64,000 nt of DNA from Ustilaginoidea virens (GCF_000687475.1 NC_057321.1:2976001-3040000); one strand, 5' to 3'. Counted from the first letter of the stretch, positions 11,564 through 25,338 are shown. Program-made: numbers and translations. Notes: generated from the sequence alone by a model not told the origin.

Positions 11564-14400
11564 TTAGCAGGCCCTAAGACCTAGTAACTCGCGGAACCTA
11601 GTAAATTTAGGGCCTGGCAGTGGCTTCGTAAGACCGTCAGTAGGCATACTATTAGTAAGTAAGTAGGTAATTTTAACCAAGCCTAGCTGGGCTTGCTCCC
11701 TAATATACCGGAATTTTAATAGCGTATGCTTAGTGCGAGCATGCTGATTAGGGTCGTTAGAATTCGAAATGGAGCCCTGGTTATCGCAGTATAGCGGTAT
11801 AGGGCGTATAATATCAATTTCCAGCTCCTTACAAAGGTTAGAAAGCCACTGTACTTTACGGATAGTCTTAAGTAATGTATTAGATTCAGCTTCTAAAGTA
11901 GATAGCACTACTAAAGAGGTTCGCTTAGAACGCCAGCTAATAGGACTACTATTAATAGTAGTTAAGAAGCCTCTAGTAGATTTAGAGGTTTCTTTACAGC
12001 CAGCAAAATCGCTATTAGAATAAACGGTTATAATAGGCTGTTAGTTGCTTTTAGTAGTACTAAAGCAAATAGGTAGGTTTTCAGTGCCTTTAAGGTAGCT
12101 AAAGCTGCCTTTCGCAGCATTTAGATGTATATTAGTTGCCTTGGATATAAACCGAGAAAGGTATTAGGTAGGGAATACTAGGTCGGGTCTAGTCATCATT
12201 ATAAGCCACATTATAGTGCCAGTAAGGCTCTAATAAAGGCTTTGATCAGTGGGGCTAAGATCTTTTCCACTAAATTCATTTAGAATCCCTAGTTGAAGTG
12301 GAATAAGCTGAGGTTTAGTATCCTATAAGCCGAATTTAGTTAGAACCTCTGCTATAAATTAGGCTTAGTGTAGCCACAATAGACCTTCCTTCCTATTTCG
12401 TATAATCTATACACCTAGGAAGAAGGAAGCCGGACCGCGGTCTTCTATAGCATAGACCTTATGAAATTTCCTTTTTAGCTAGTTAATATAAGTTATATTT
12501 AGACTAACTAATAGGCAATCGTCAATATAAGTAACGATAAAGGTGCTGGTTTGCTTATTATAAAAGACGGCAGCATTAGAGGCTAAAGGTAAGAAGCCTT
12601 CACTAGAAATCAGGTCTTTTAGCCGGTGTTGCTATTCGCGGGGTGCTTATTTTAGTCTATATAGGGCCTTCTTTAATAAAATAGCTTGCTTTATAGAAGG
12701 GTCAAAGCCAGCTTCTTTAAGCAAAGTTAGTAGCCGTTGGCGCTATATATTAGACCAAAGCTTGCTATTAGTTAGTAAACTTTCTATAAATTTAAGGAAT
12801 CTATTAGGAATATCCATATAAATAGTCTTAGAAAGTTCGCTATTTAGAAAAGCGCCTATAAAGTCAATTTGCTCTATTTCCTAGTTATTACTAGCAGCTA
12901 AAGCCAATATAACCCTCTAGGTAGGTAGGATAGAGGTAGAAGTATAGGTATGCTAAAAGTCCTTTTCTTCGACTTGCATAAAACCCTTAACAACTAATCT
13001 AGCCTTATATTTTATAGGCTGATTATTAGCATCCTTTTTAACCTGAAAAATAGGCCTATTGCGTATAATTTTCCTATTAATAGGAACGCTAGACTTAGGA
13101 ATAAATTGGAAGACTTTAGTATCCAATAACTGCTCAAATTCCTTAAATAAGGCCTTTATCCAAAGGTCTTTTTCAGGGCTTTATAGCATATCCTTCCAGC
13201 TATTTGGCGTGCCATCAGCATTTTTAGTAAACTTACGCTTCGCTTTATAGCAGGAATCCCATATTAGGTGGTATAAATCCTAATTAGGGAATAAGTCGGT
13301 AGGGCTAGTAGGGTTAGTAGGGCCCGTAGGTATAGCAGGGCCAGCAGGGCCAGTAGGGCCAGTAAGGTCGGTAGGTTTAAGGCTAGTAAGGATATCTATA
13401 AGGTCATCCTTTGCAGTAGCCGGGGACTATATTATAGGACGGTTATCTAAGGTAGCATTAGTGTTAATAACGCTAGTATTAGTAGGGTCCGGCATGCTTT
13501 CCAGGTCATCCGGTATAGCATTAGTGTTAGTAATGCTAGTAAGGTTAGTAGAGTTAGTAGGGTCAGGAATACTTTCTAGGTCATCTAGTAAAATAGCAGG
13601 TTCTCTGCTAAATACCCCCTCTAAACCTGTATTTTGCCCTCTATAAAAGTCTCCTTCTAGGCCACTAGAAATAGGGCCTATACCTTTATTTTAGTGAATA
13701 AAGGTAATAAAAGTTGTTTTAGTAACAACCTTCTTCTTTAGAAGGTAGACTAGGTAAATATTATTACCTAGAGTAGCAAGAAGCCTTCTAGGCTCGGTAT
13801 GGGGCGCTAATTTGCGGCTTTTTATACGCTTTTCGTATGGTATAAGTACTTCAATAGCTGCTCCAATAGCCCTAAGGTTAATAAGGTCAGGGTAGTGCTC
13901 CGGTATTATCTAGTTATAATCCTTTAGTAGCTCCTAATAGGGGCTAGAAGGTCTATTAGTAATAGCTATTATATTTACTCGCATAATAACGCCAGTAATT
14001 ACAGCAGACCAGAGGTTAGATGGTAGCCTTAACCAGGCCATAGTAGCACGTAGCCTATCAGCTATAACCCTAATAGACCGCTCAGCTAGGCCGTTTTATT
14101 CGTGAATATATAGGCAAGAGGTATTAAAAGCTATACCCTATTCGATAAGCCAATTACTAAGCATTTTATTGATTTCATTTCCACCATTATAGTAGAATTC
14201 AACGGGCGTTTTACTATATCTAACCTATAGGCTCTATATAAAGCTCTATAATACTTTAAAAATAATAGTGCCTTCCCTATTAGGCAGTAAGTAAAGCCAA
14301 CGGAATCGGGATTTTCTATCCACTAATATAAGGGCAACAGGTCGTTTGTTATATGGTGTAGGTGATATAGCAAAAGTATCACCTTCTATAATATCCAGGC
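11564..14400 (-). pseudogene. Copia A integrase, reverse transcriptase and RNase H remnant
   Basis: At the start of this half the minus strand reads CLDIIEGDTFAISPTPYNKRP and DRKSRFRWLYLLPN, the integrase core region, continuing from the protease half across the B1 insertion. Reverse transcriptase lies around 12000-13100. The last open piece (11564-11908) is Copia RNase H: EAESNTLLKTIRKVQWLS, LYCDNQGSISNSNDPNQHAR with the DNQ box, then TKHTLLKFRYIRE and the C-terminal DGLTKPLPGPKF. Copia C encodes the same family of protein, so A and C are related lineages with different LTRs. Confidence 0.88.
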
Positions 14401-14405
14401 ATTTA

Positions 14406-14736
14406 TATTGATATAAACTCGGGGTACCCAGTTGTACGTAGGGTCGCGCGCGTAGTATCAAGTACCGTAAGGTCACTGGTCAAAGGTATGATTACTTCTT
14501 TGATTATGACTGACTAACTAAGAGGAAAGAAAGGAAGCAAAAGAGGGTAATTACACGATATGGCCTTTTGTGCGTGCCGTGGTCACGTGCATCGGCGCAG
14601 TCGGGCCGGGCTGCCTGCGTGCCCTACCGGGCTCAGGGGTAAAGGGGCAAAAGTGGCCACATCGTGCGTAACGGGTATGCGCGGCACATCCATCGCAATA
14701 TGCCCAATTGGGCACCTTGCGATAGCGATTCCAATA
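14406..14736 (-). repeat. 3' LTR of Copia B1
   Basis: 331 bp. The outer end reads TATTGATATAAAC (TGTTGATATAAAC before RIP on the plus strand) and the inner end GATTCCAATA. It contains the family palindrome centred on CCCAATTGGG (14692-14723). Confidence 0.92.
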
Positions 14737-15006
14737 TTAGCAGCTTCTCTTTTTATAGAAGCAAATATCGGAATCGCTAGGATGTAAGGCGCATATATAG
14801 AAAGAAAAGTGCGGCACAGTCTCGGCAGGTTATGCCGCCGATAACGCTATCGTGCTGCGCGGCCGGCCTTATACCGTACGGCTAAAACAAAGGGTCAAAA
14901 AGGGGCAGCAGTAAACGCAGTAAAAGCATCAAATGCACACAATATTGAATATAGGAAAATCCATACACTTGCCACCCATAATATTACTAATACCTTCCAA
15001 ACGCAG

Positions 15007-18000
15007 TCAAATATTGACCGGCCTCTTTACCTACCCTTCCATACATATAATAGCCTTATTTTAGTCGACGAAGGTCTTAAGGGCTTTATTAGGCGTTCCC
15101 TTAGTTATTGCATCGGCGAGGTTATTATTCCTATTGATCTAGCGAATCTTATAGATTTCCCAGCGCTCGTATGACTATCGTAAGGCTATAATATCTATTA
15201 TAAGCCTCTTCTCTTTCGTAGTGCCTAGCTTGATAAGGCATTCGTATAATGAAAAAGAATCTATATATACTACCATAGGAATCTTTAGTAGTCCTAGCCT
15301 ACTAGTAATCATATTGAGGGTCGTGTCTATCGTATATGCGATATCGACCCCTTATACCATACTATATAGCTCTAAAGCGAGTGCGCTGCGTATTATACGC
15401 TTACTTTTTATAGAGCTGTAAGTGACGATATTACCGGTTAGCAGGAAGGCGTTAGTATTATCCGTAGGATTATCCTCTTTATTCCCTAGCATAATAACGT
15501 AACCAATCTAGGAGCTTAAATCTTTATTATTGGCAAAGGATCCGTCAATAAATACAAAAAGTTTGGCTGTAGTAAGGGCTAGATTAATATACCGTAAGCT
15601 ACGATCCTAGTTATCGTGCTGCTATTAAAGGCGTTTATTTAACCTTGCGATATCCTTAGGGTCAGGTTGTTAGTATTATACTGTAATAGATAGGTTAAAA
15701 GACGCTTCGGGCTGGCAGACTATAGCTATATAAGCACCGCGAGCGCGTTATTCGATATAATTACGCTAGGCCGTAGGCGCATTCTTATCGATAGTTGCGA
15801 TCTTCTTGCTTTGACCTTTCTAGCATAATGTTATTGTGCTATTAGTCTGATTAACTATGAGGATACATCCGTTGAATATTAAAGGCACGGTTAATAATAG
15901 CCTCATCTTAGGCTTGGCATTAAAGCCTGCCTTAGTAAGCTCCAATTCTTTTTGTAGGAAGAAGGCATTATCACTCAGGCCAAGGGTATCATTAGTCTAT
16001 ATACCCACGATGCCGAAGTATATAGTATCGCCAGTATCGTCAGATATTAATAAACAGGGGTCATAAGTTAAAGTGGCTATACCCAACTTCTCGCGATAGT
16101 GCCGGAAGTATATCGCCCACTAGTAGGTGCCTGCCTTAGCTATTCTATATAGTAGCTTCACTACTTCCATAATAGTATTATTAGGGTATTAGTGAGCTAT
16201 CTGCTTAGGTAATTTAGCGATAATCGACCGATTGAGGGTAGTTAATAACTATACGTAAGCCTGCATGATATTATATATCCAGAGGAATAAGCTGTAAAAG
16301 CGTTATAGTAATAGGGCCAATAATATAAGTAACTATTAATTAGCCCATTGGATTATAGGAGACTAAGTCAATATCAATTGCTTTTCATTATTACTATAAC
16401 CTTATATAACAAGTCGTGATTTCTTATATGGCGTATCCATACCTTTACCCTTAATTTCTCGTACTATATATAAGTTAAAGAGATATTAGGCTCTATATTT
16501 ACCAATATTAAAGGTAATAAATCGGAATATATCGCGGGCCTGTAATGCTTTTACCTCTATACGGTCAGACTATTCAAAAGGGGCTCCTAAGGTTATTATC
16601 TTCCCTTCCCGGCATAATTAACTAGTAAGCTATAGGTCGGCTTGCTCTTTCGCGGTTAGGAAAGAGGTATCGATAATAGTATTAGAAGCGATAGCATTAA
16701 CGAGAGCCTCTTCTTAGTCCTTATTAATTATAACGTCGGATATTACCCTTACTGGTGATAGTAATAGTAATATTAGCTGTAATGCTGGTATCCTAGCTGG
16801 GTTAGGGGTTAGCGATAATAATATCTCGGCTATAGGTAGTCTATCAGGGGTCGGCAATAATATCTCGGCTATAGGTATTATCGCGGCTGGAGGTGCGGCT
16901 ATAGCCGGTATCCTGACTTCTAGCCTGCCGGGGCGGGCCGGGCCTTCGGCATAGACGATATCTTTAGGATTATTAGCAGTAGGGTTATTATAGGGCTTGA
17001 CGACTATCGACCGGAACTTAATAAGGCCATAAGGCATTTACACGATATAGGTCTTACCATTAAGGCTGATTAGCCGGTACAGCCTATACTATCCACCTTT
17101 TTCTCTCTATACCTATATATCTAACTATAGGGGTAGTTAGTGGATAGGCCGTATATCTAGGCCGTTCTATTAGGCGAGGGTATCGCGAACCTATCGCTTA
17201 GCGAAATATTTCCTAGCTTTATTAGTAGCCTTTCGTAACGTTAAGGCGTGTTATAATACTAATAAACTAGGCGGTGAGTTATCTATAAGTCGAGGATATA
17301 CTCTAAAGACTAATAATATAGGTATTAAACCGTTAGGTCCAGCAGAGTTATTAACAGCTTTTATAGCGAGCTGTAATTTCTGTTCCTTTATTATTAGATC
17401 GCCTATTTTATCATTAATAATAGTATAGGCTCGGCGTAATAGGGCGTGATATCTCTCGACCTTGCTAATATTGTTATAGGCTTCTATAGGGATTTCATCC
17501 ACATTAATAGATAGAAGCCGGGCATTATAGCGAAATTCGGCAGAGGCGAAGTTAGGTCTAGCATTATAAATTATCCAATCTAGTAGGCCAAGGTAAGTAT
17601 CAATCTAGCATTCCTTAAGGGCATTCTAAATATCTCGGGCCTTCTATCTTTATAGATTAAGGAACCTAGCTGCCTAGAAGCCTATTGCGGCATTTATAAT
17701 GTATAATACCGGCCGATTATTAAGATAAAGGATATCTATAATTATCTTATAGTTAAATTAGTAGTTATCTTTAAGTGTGAATTTGAATCGGCTAGGTGCC
17801 TTTATATTTATTTAGCATTAATAGCATATATAGGTAATGCTTTCGATGATACTGCGGTCAATATTATTATAGCCGGCTCTTTGCAGTACTTTTGCAAGCC
17901 TATTAATAGAAAGATGCCCGAAGCGACGATATAACTAACGGATTTGCTATAACGATAGGTAGAAGGCTGCGGTATCTATAGCATTGAGAGTCTACTATAG

Positions 18001-20832
18001 ATATCCCTATTTCCTGATAATTGGAACCTTAGTATCCCCTTAGATTAATAGGTTATCAATATTATTAAGTTTTATACCTATCCTATCTATATCTGTAATA
18101 GAATAAAAGAAGGGGGTGCTGCTATTAAGGACGTAAAAGGGGATATTGCTGAATATTATCGGGATATTCAGTATACTAGAAGATATAGCAGAGCCTGCGC
18201 TAAAATTCACTATATGCTTTTTATTAGTCGTCTCGATGGTTAGGATCTTCATTAATCGCATTAGGGCCTTTGCTTGACTTAAGCCTGCTATTAATAGGCC
18301 TAAAGCGCCAGTATCCAGTAGGATTCCGCAGAAGGTATAGTCACTATAGCGTTCTTCTTCTAGAAAGGCAGAATTACGGTCTGGTAGTAGTAAGGGCATT
18401 CGGAAGGGGTTAATCTATAAAAAGGCGTATTAGCACGATTCATCTTATAGGGCTTATAATATCTCGATAGATAATATTAGTGATGGGTCGTTACCAGAGG
18501 CTAGGAAATACTAAGTGGCTATAATTTATAGTGCAGCAGCCTTCTCTGCATTCTATTATGCATCCCTTGCTATTATTACCTCGATATTACTAATAATATC
18601 GTTAAGGTTAGCCTCTACTTCTTCTTTAAGGCCTTAGGGGCCGGGCTCTTTATATTCCTATAAGAAAATACAGAATTTCTTATTATTAGGGGCAGTACGG
18701 TAGGATCGGTTCTTTATCTATCGGTCTTTTGATTCTTATTGCTTTTTAGTAGAGTAGTTAGATAACTAATACCCTATTTTATTGCAAATAAAGTATTTTT
18801 TTTAATGGGGCCTAGCTAGAAAGGTGCGATTCTATTTAAAGTGGCGTTAAGGGGGTCCGTATTATTAGGGGCGTTAATACCAATTATGGGATTAACCATA
18901 TTTACGATCTATAAATAATGCTATATTATCATCAATATCTTTAATATCCTATTATTATTAATACTGCTATTATTAAAGGAATTAATGCTGTTAAGTTATA
19001 TAGGTAGTCTCGTAGATAGAAAGTAATCGCCGTAGGTTAGCGGCGAGGCCTTCGAATATAGGGGCATATCGATATAGCGCCTAGTTATACTTAGGAGTAT
19101 CCCTTATAGCGTTAAGGACTTATCGGTGAAGCTCTATATTAGCTATAAAGGGGGGAAAAAGACTATAATATAGGCATTAAAGTTCTTCTAATAGGATATT
19201 AAGGCATTCTAGTTTTGATTTGTCGGGATATTTCGCAATAGTTAATTAAAGCGTTATTCTATTCTAATAGTGCAAATAGAATTGCTCTATACTCTTATTT
19301 TCGAAATAGCTTTTAATTTTATAGACTATATCGTTAAAAGTAAGGGTATTACGAATGCATTCGATATTATTAAAGTAATATATCTCAGTATTGCCGATGA
19401 GTATAATTTGGAAGGCTCTAGCGAATGCATTATCGGGTAATCTTAGTAGGCGGCATTTGCTTTTAAAAGAGATAACTTTTGGTATAATAAAGTCATCTAT
19501 TTTGCCGCTATATCTATCCTCTATACGATAGCTATATAAGAGGTTAGATATCTTCTTCGATATATTATTAAATCTAGTTCGGGAATAATCTTTTTAGCTA
19601 AACCCGGCCTCTATATAGGCTTTCCGGGTATAGTCTTCTTAAGGGTATTCTAAAGGGTATTCCAGAATAGCTTATCGGTAGCCTTACAGTAGGCTGGCGG
19701 GAGCTTTAGCTGGGTTATCCCATAACCTAGGTCGGTCTAGGTTTACCGGTCCTCCCGTCAAAACGGTCCGTTCATCGGCCTAGGTAGGCCGATATTAACG
19801 GGAAAGGCTAGGTGCCATGCCTATTTTTAGTATTATCGGGTGAGGCATTTAGGCCTAATATCTAGTATTACGGGCGGCATTAGCGGTATTAGCTTAGAGG
19901 GTATTATTATCGGGGTCCTCTATTGAAAGAAGTATATCATTGGGGCCTATAACCCGACCTCTATTGGGTATACTATAACCTCGAGGGGTATTAAGATAGC
20001 CGCCTCGTCTAGCCCGGCTAGGGGTATAACCCCTAGGGTAAAGTATTTAATCGGTCGGGCTATAGTTTTCGTCGGCCGTTACATATTATTATTGGCGGGA
20101 GCTTTCCCCTATTTCGAATAGCGACCTATTATAAATAGGTGTCTTCCCTTTTCGTTATTAGGACCGGCCCCTTTCTTCTTCGGTAGGGGCAAAGGCAAAA
20201 GGCTTTTTTAATATAGAGGGGGGAATAATAGGTTATTATAACTGTGATCGGGCTACTATTAGTATTGTGAAGTCCCTTATTGAGGCTTATAATAATCTTT
20301 TTAAAGGCCTTACTGTGGTAGGTGCTCGTAATAAATTCTGTAAGCCTATAACTTCCTCGTCGAAATTGCCGATAGGTATTAATGCTTCCCTATGAGGGTT
20401 AAGTCGTAATTAAAATATCTTACGCCCTTATTGACGGTCGATCTCTTCTTAAGGCTATTTAGGGTTCTATTATTATTAAAGGCATTCTATTAAGGTAGGT
20501 ATTATAATAGAGCCTGATACTCCGATATATATGCCGTAATCCTATAGGTATATGCGGAATTCGCATAGGAATAGTAGATTAACGCGGTTGAATAATTATT
20601 CATCCTATTTACTATAGTCGTTATAGAATAGTTCCTATAGGTCATCGTCAATTATACGGTCTTTCTTATAGGTATAGATTAGGAAGGCCAGGCGGTTATA
20701 TAATGCCACAATGGTGGCATTAGGGGTAATTGGCTCTATTATAGTAGCCTAATTATTATAGAGTAAGGGGGCAAATCATTATAGCCTTTTGGGTAATGCC
20801 GGTTATAATATTAATGATCGTGATCGTGCTAT
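15007..20832 (-). pseudogene. Copia B1 gag-pol remnant
   Basis: The start position aligns with B2, but the ATG is now ATA (revcomp of TAT at 20830-20832). Gag covers about 20832-18800. Protease is the 119-codon open stretch 18040-18399 (FCGILLDTGALGLLIAGL). Integrase is at about 17950-17040 with a clear C-terminal piece (YHALLRRAYTIINDKIGDLIIKEQ without its flanks, 17251-17502). An Ala/Pro-rich spacer (16714-17037) precedes reverse transcriptase (about 16700-15600) and RNase H (about 15560-15010), ending at TGA (revcomp of 15007-15009). Frames are broken, mainly by TAG. Confidence 0.85.
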
Positions 20833-21366
20833 GGTATTAAGAGGAGGGTTTAAGAGGGGGGGGGGTGTATTGCAAAGAGTGCAATATTTACTCTTATAAG
20901 GAGTATAAGATTCGATCCTCTTATAAGGAGTATAAGATTCATGCCTCATAAGGTTATTATAAGGAATATAAGAGGGCTTTTACCAGTAGGGGTAAAAGAG
21001 AGAAAAAAAGGGATTAATTAGTAAGATAACCGTTTAATAAAATGGGTTATTTTGCCTCTTATAGTTAGCAGGATAACCGTTTAATGGAATAGGTTAGCCG
21101 CCTCCTTAATCTGCTGAGGGTATCTTCAAAAATCGTAATAGTTAGTGTATTTTCTTCCTTTATAATAGACAAAGGTAGAAGAGGTCTATATCATTCTTCC
21201 AATTAATCGGCAGTATAACCGTTCAACGGAATGGGTTATCTGCCTCCCTAATTAGTACGATTTGCAATAGAAATCGTCTCTTCGAGAGTAATCTTACTAA
21301 TCTATAATGCACCGTTCTTTGCGGGATGTAATTATCCTGTGAGTAGTGGTTATTACCACTGATCAG

Positions 21367-21697
21367 TATTGATATAAACTCGGGGTACCTAGTTGTACGT
21401 AGGGTCGCGCGCGTGGTATTAAGTACCGTGAGGTCACCGGTCAAAGGTATGATTACTTCTTTAATTATAACTGACTAACTAAGAGGAAAGAAAGGAAGCA
21501 AAAGAGGGTAATTACACGATATGGCCTTTTGTGCGTGCTATGGTCATATGCATCGGCGCAGTCGGGCCGGGCTGCCCGCGTGCCCTACCGGGCTCAGGGG
21601 TAAAGGGGCAAAAGTGGCCACATCGTGCGTAACGGGTGTGCGCGGCACATCCGTCGCAATGTGCCCAATTGGGCACCTTGCGACAGCGATTCCGACA
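21367..21697 (-). repeat. 5' LTR of Copia B1
   Basis: 331 bp, the partner of 14406-14736. It carries the family palindrome at 21653-21684. Its inner edge TATTGATATAAAC faces the leader of the element. Confidence 0.92.
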
Positions 21698-21702
21698 ATT
21701 TA

Positions 21703-23861
21703 GCTGGATTAGGTATCGCATCTTTAGAAGGTCTTCTAACCTTCTTAGCCTGAATATAGGCTAGGCAGCGAAAATCAGCATCTTTAACCTTATTAAGGTT
21801 AGGAAGACCAGGGGTATTAGCACAGGTCTTTTTAAGTAGCTGAATACCTATATGCCCTAGCCGTATATGCTAAATGCCGGCTAATTATAATAGCTTCTAA
21901 TATTCTATATCAGCAGCTATAGGGGCAGGAGTAGGGCTAGTAGCTACTATAGGGTTTTCGCTAGTCGTAATAGCAGGTTCTTCGCTAGTCGTAATAGCAG
22001 GAGAGTTGGTAGTAAGGCTAGTAGCCTCTACAGGTTCCTTATTAGTCGCAGTAGTAGGATCATCGCTGGTTATAATAGCAGGCTAGTTAGTAGAAACAGG
22101 GGTAATAGTGGTATCTTCAGGATTACTATAATTAGTAGGGTTAGTAGGGCTAGGGACCTCTACTGTTATACTATTAGTAACAGTATAATGGCTGCAAGGT
22201 TGATGCAGAAGTGGTGTATCTATTCCTTTCTGTGGAAGGAAAAAGCCGTATTTTTTAAAGTTAAAAATGCCGATGCATTTACGGCTTGCTGACCAAAGCT
22301 GATTTTTAATTAGTACCCCTTTAGCGGCATAGTGCTTTACACCGCTTATAATGTTAATATCCAAAGCAGGAATATATAGTGCATTCTTAAGCTCTATAAT
22401 ACCCTATTTAGTAGGATTAACGCCATATAGCACAGTAAACCGTGCTATGCCCCAACCAGTAGGGGTAATAGGGCCACCACCAGTAGTAATTATAGGCTTA
22501 TCATTCTTTTTAAAATAGTGAAAAGTGGTGAAATGCTTCTTATCATTAATAATATGATAAGTAGAGCCTGTGTTGTAAAGGAGGGCATCTTTTAGAGTCC
22601 TACCGCCTGATTTAGCACTATAGCTTATATCAGTAGATATAGTAGAAGAAGAAGACGAATAGGATATATTAGTATCCTAGGTATTATAATTGCCTATAAT
22701 AAAGGACTCGATATCTTACTATTTGCTGCTATTATTAGAGTCCTATTCCTTCTTCTTTTGCTGCTTCTTTTTCCTATTATTAGTAGAATTATTCTTGCTA
22801 TTATTAGTAGAAGCGGTATAAGTAGACCCTTTATTCTTAGAATCCTTAGAAGCCTTAAGCTGCTTAGGGTTATTATTAGTAGCTACCTTATTAGACCCTT
22901 TAGAATGCTATTCTTCTAGTAGGTTAACCATAAAATAATAGAGGTTAAATTTGCTGCTATTAATAACACCTTGGGCGCTATAAGCCCTAATTATAGAGCG
23001 TTAGCGTTCCATCCAGCGGGTAAATACCCCCTCTACAGCCTAAAGATACTAGTTAACTTGGTCGAAAGAGTCAATCTTAGACCCTAGGATTCTGAGGCGA
23101 GAAATATAGCTATTAAATTTGCTATTAAAAGCCTCTAAAGTGCCTTTATAACCGGTAAATATAAGGGTGTGAAAGGTAGGGTATAAATATGCCCGCTGTA
23201 CTTCTGGTGAGTGGCAATACTAGGCCACTAATAAAAGGTAAGCTTCTTCTGGGTTATTACACCAGTCTATAGCCTCTACAGCTTCTTTACTATAGCTATT
23301 CTTTAGCATTAATAGTAAAAGTGCCTGCTTAGACTCATCAAAGTGCCTTACTATAGAGGGGTCGTTGATAAAATTAGCTATTTTAAAGGCCCTGAGTTGT
23401 ATTATAAAGGCCTGCTTCCACTGGTCGAAATTATAGGGGCTTTTTAGCTTTTGGGACTCCTTAAAGCGGTTGGCAGTCTTAGCTAATTCCTTAATAGCCC
23501 CATCACTAATTTGGTTGGTAATAGTTGTTGTTAGTGCTATTGTGGTATAAATAGGTTCTTTACCCTTATATTTTATAGGGGTAGATAGTTGGTCGATTTC
23601 TATAACGTTAACTTTACTATTATCATCTTTAGTGGTAGTCTTAGTAGAAGGTCCAGCTTCAGTAGCTTTAGTAGGCTTCTTATTAGTAGCCTGGGTAGCC
23701 TAGGTATCGTTATTTTGCCTACTAACTAGGCCCTATATAAGGTCAGTTAGTATATTCATTTGGGATTTCATATCGTCTATATCCAGCTGTAGTTATATAT
23801 TAGTATTAACTTCAGTATCGGATTTAGGGACCTTATAGGTAGAAGACCCTAATTCTGCCAT
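21703..23861 (-). pseudogene. Copia A gag and protease remnant
   Basis: An ATG at 23861 (minus strand) begins MAELGSSTYKVPKSDTEVN, the gag N-terminus. The protease core around 22440-22600 reads ALLYNTGSTYHIINDKKHF, where N replaces the catalytic D of the DTGS motif, as expected from RIP. Pre-integrase follows (VLIKNQLWSASRKCIGIFNF, 22240-22320). The frame then meets the right TSD of B1 at 21702 and continues at 14400. Gag would form the particle and protease would cleave the polyprotein; neither can be made from this copy. Confidence 0.85.
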
Positions 23862-24602
23862 TATGGGCAAGAAGGGCTTAAAAATCCATTAAAAAATGGT
23901 GCCGATAGTTGTAAGAACAGAAGAATAACTAGCTAAATAGCTAGCAAAATAGTCGAATAACTGGTAAATTAGCTAGTAAAATAGTCGAATAACTGGTCGA
24001 ATTGCCAGTATATATAGTAGCTAGTAGCCTACTATAAAAATAACCGCAGATTATGGCGGCCAGTCTCAATATATAAGCATAGATGCTATAGGCGTTATGC
24101 AAGTCCGTATTATAGCGTTGGTATTCAAGGTGCTTATATGGTGCCGTAATATAAAGGTGCCGTAAGTGCCGTAGGTGCCGTAGGTGCCGTGGGTGCTATA
24201 GGTGCCGTAATATAAAAGGTGCCGTAAATGCCGTACCAAAAGTGCTATAAGTGAGAGAGTATAACAGGTGCCGTATAGTGCAGTAAAAGTCGTGCACTAG
24301 GGGAAAAAGTGTTATACAGTGGTATAATGTAATAGATATTACACTATAAAATCCGTAGGTGCCGTAGGTTACTCCGAAAATAACGTAAGGTTACGCTAAA
24401 AATGCCGTGAGGTTACGCCGTAAGTTGCCGTAGGGGTACGCCGTTAATTGCCGCAGGGTAATGCCGTAGGTAATAAAGGGTAAGCCAAAGATGATAAGGG
24501 TAAGCCGAGGATACCAAAGGATAGCTATATTAGTAGTACTAATAAGCAAGAGAGACCAAGGGGTGAACACAAAAGAGGTAGGGTAAAAACAAAGAAGTAA
24601 AA

Positions 24603-24617
24603 CCCGGGCTTATAACC
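24603..24617 (-). promoter_or_regulatory. Primer-binding site of Copia A, half-tRNA(iMet) type
   Basis: Directly inside the 5' LTR the minus strand reads GGTTATAAGCCCGGG, complementary to the anticodon arm of initiator tRNA-Met (CCCGGGCTCATAACC) except for one G-to-A change. Copia C has the undamaged form GGTTATGAGCCCGG at the same place. Priming by an internal tRNA fragment is known for Drosophila copia; here it is inferred from the match. Confidence 0.75.
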
Positions 24618-25333
24618 TATTGCAATTCTAAAGGTCACTATAAAGCAAAGCCTTACTAGCTAACTAGATGGCACAAGACTGTCTGCGACCTATGACTTAA
24701 TCTTAGTATAAATACTAGATTCGTCACTAAGTCCTAAGACTATACAAGTGCTATAAAGCGAGGCAAGTGTAAAGGCAAGGCAAATATAAGATAACCAGAA
24801 TAACGCAGGAAAGGTAGGAGTTAAGAGGCATATAGTGCATTAACAGGTTCGATTGTGCTGCCCTTCTGCTATCTAGAAAGAAGGGGAAAAGCTATCCTAT
24901 ATATACACGAAGAAGGGGTGGGCTAAGGCATCCAAGGTAGCCAGTAAGAAAGCTCCCCGTAATGCTCGCTATGCCACGTATATAATACGTCAGCAGCCCT
25001 ACTATATCCAGCCTTTCCAACCACCCTAACCACCGCACTAGTAACTAGTCACCACACTAGTAACTAGCCACCACGCTAGTGACTACCCACCACACTAGTG
25101 AACTAGCCACTACACTAGTAGGCCCACCACGCTAATTTAGCAATGCCACACCTTTTTAGCAAGGCCTACCTTACTTGATATACAGTAAATAATCCACTGA
25201 AAATCCTAAGGTAAAAGGCAAAGGCCTAAGGTAAGACCACTACAAGTTTAAGAGGCGGTATAAGGGCCAGGAGGTTAGTAGGCCAGTAGGGCATTAGGCC
25301 AGCAGCCTAGTAGGCTACTATAGGATTTTAACA
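24618..25333 (-). repeat. 5' LTR of Copia A
   Basis: 716 bp, the partner of 10711-11445. Outer TSD GAAAT at 25334-25338. It contains the CACTAGT array at 25031-25135. Confidence 0.92.
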
Positions 25334-25338
25334 GAAAT

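Larger units (their letters stand above)
14406..21697 (-). mobile_element. Ty1/Copia-order retrotransposon B1, minus strand, inserted in Copia A
   Basis: Two 331-bp LTRs (14406-14736 and 21367-21697) and the 5-bp TSD ATTTA (14401-14405 and 21698-21702) delimit it. The TSD sits inside the Copia A integrase region, and the A reading resumes on both sides. On the minus strand gag, protease (DTGA motif), integrase, reverse transcriptase and RNase H follow each other, the Copia order. A second copy, B2, lies at 37176-44426 in the opposite orientation. LTR ends are TGTCGGAATCG and TATATCAACA in the best preserved copy. Confidence 0.93.
10711..25333 (-). mobile_element. Ty1/Copia retrotransposon A, minus strand, interrupted by Copia B1
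   Basis: Its two LTRs (3' LTR 10711-11445 on the left, 5' LTR 24618-25333 on the right) lie 13 kb apart and are bounded by the same 5-bp TSD GAAAT (10706-10710 and 25334-25338), so they belong to one insertion. On the minus strand gag and protease (23861 to 21703) precede integrase, reverse transcriptase and RNase H (14400 to 11564), the Copia order. The 7.3-kb gap between the halves is Copia B1, with its own TSD. Without B1 the element is about 7.3 kb. A polypurine tract (revcomp of CCCCCTCTGATTAGC at 11446) and a primer site beside the 5' LTR complete it. Reading frames are RIP-broken. Confidence 0.93.

Noticed and set aside
14560..14787. Repeated frame MAFCACRGHVHRRSRAGLPAC, also at 21521 and 44058
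   Set aside because: It lies in the Copia B LTR and is preserved only because the LTR is GC-rich; not a gene.
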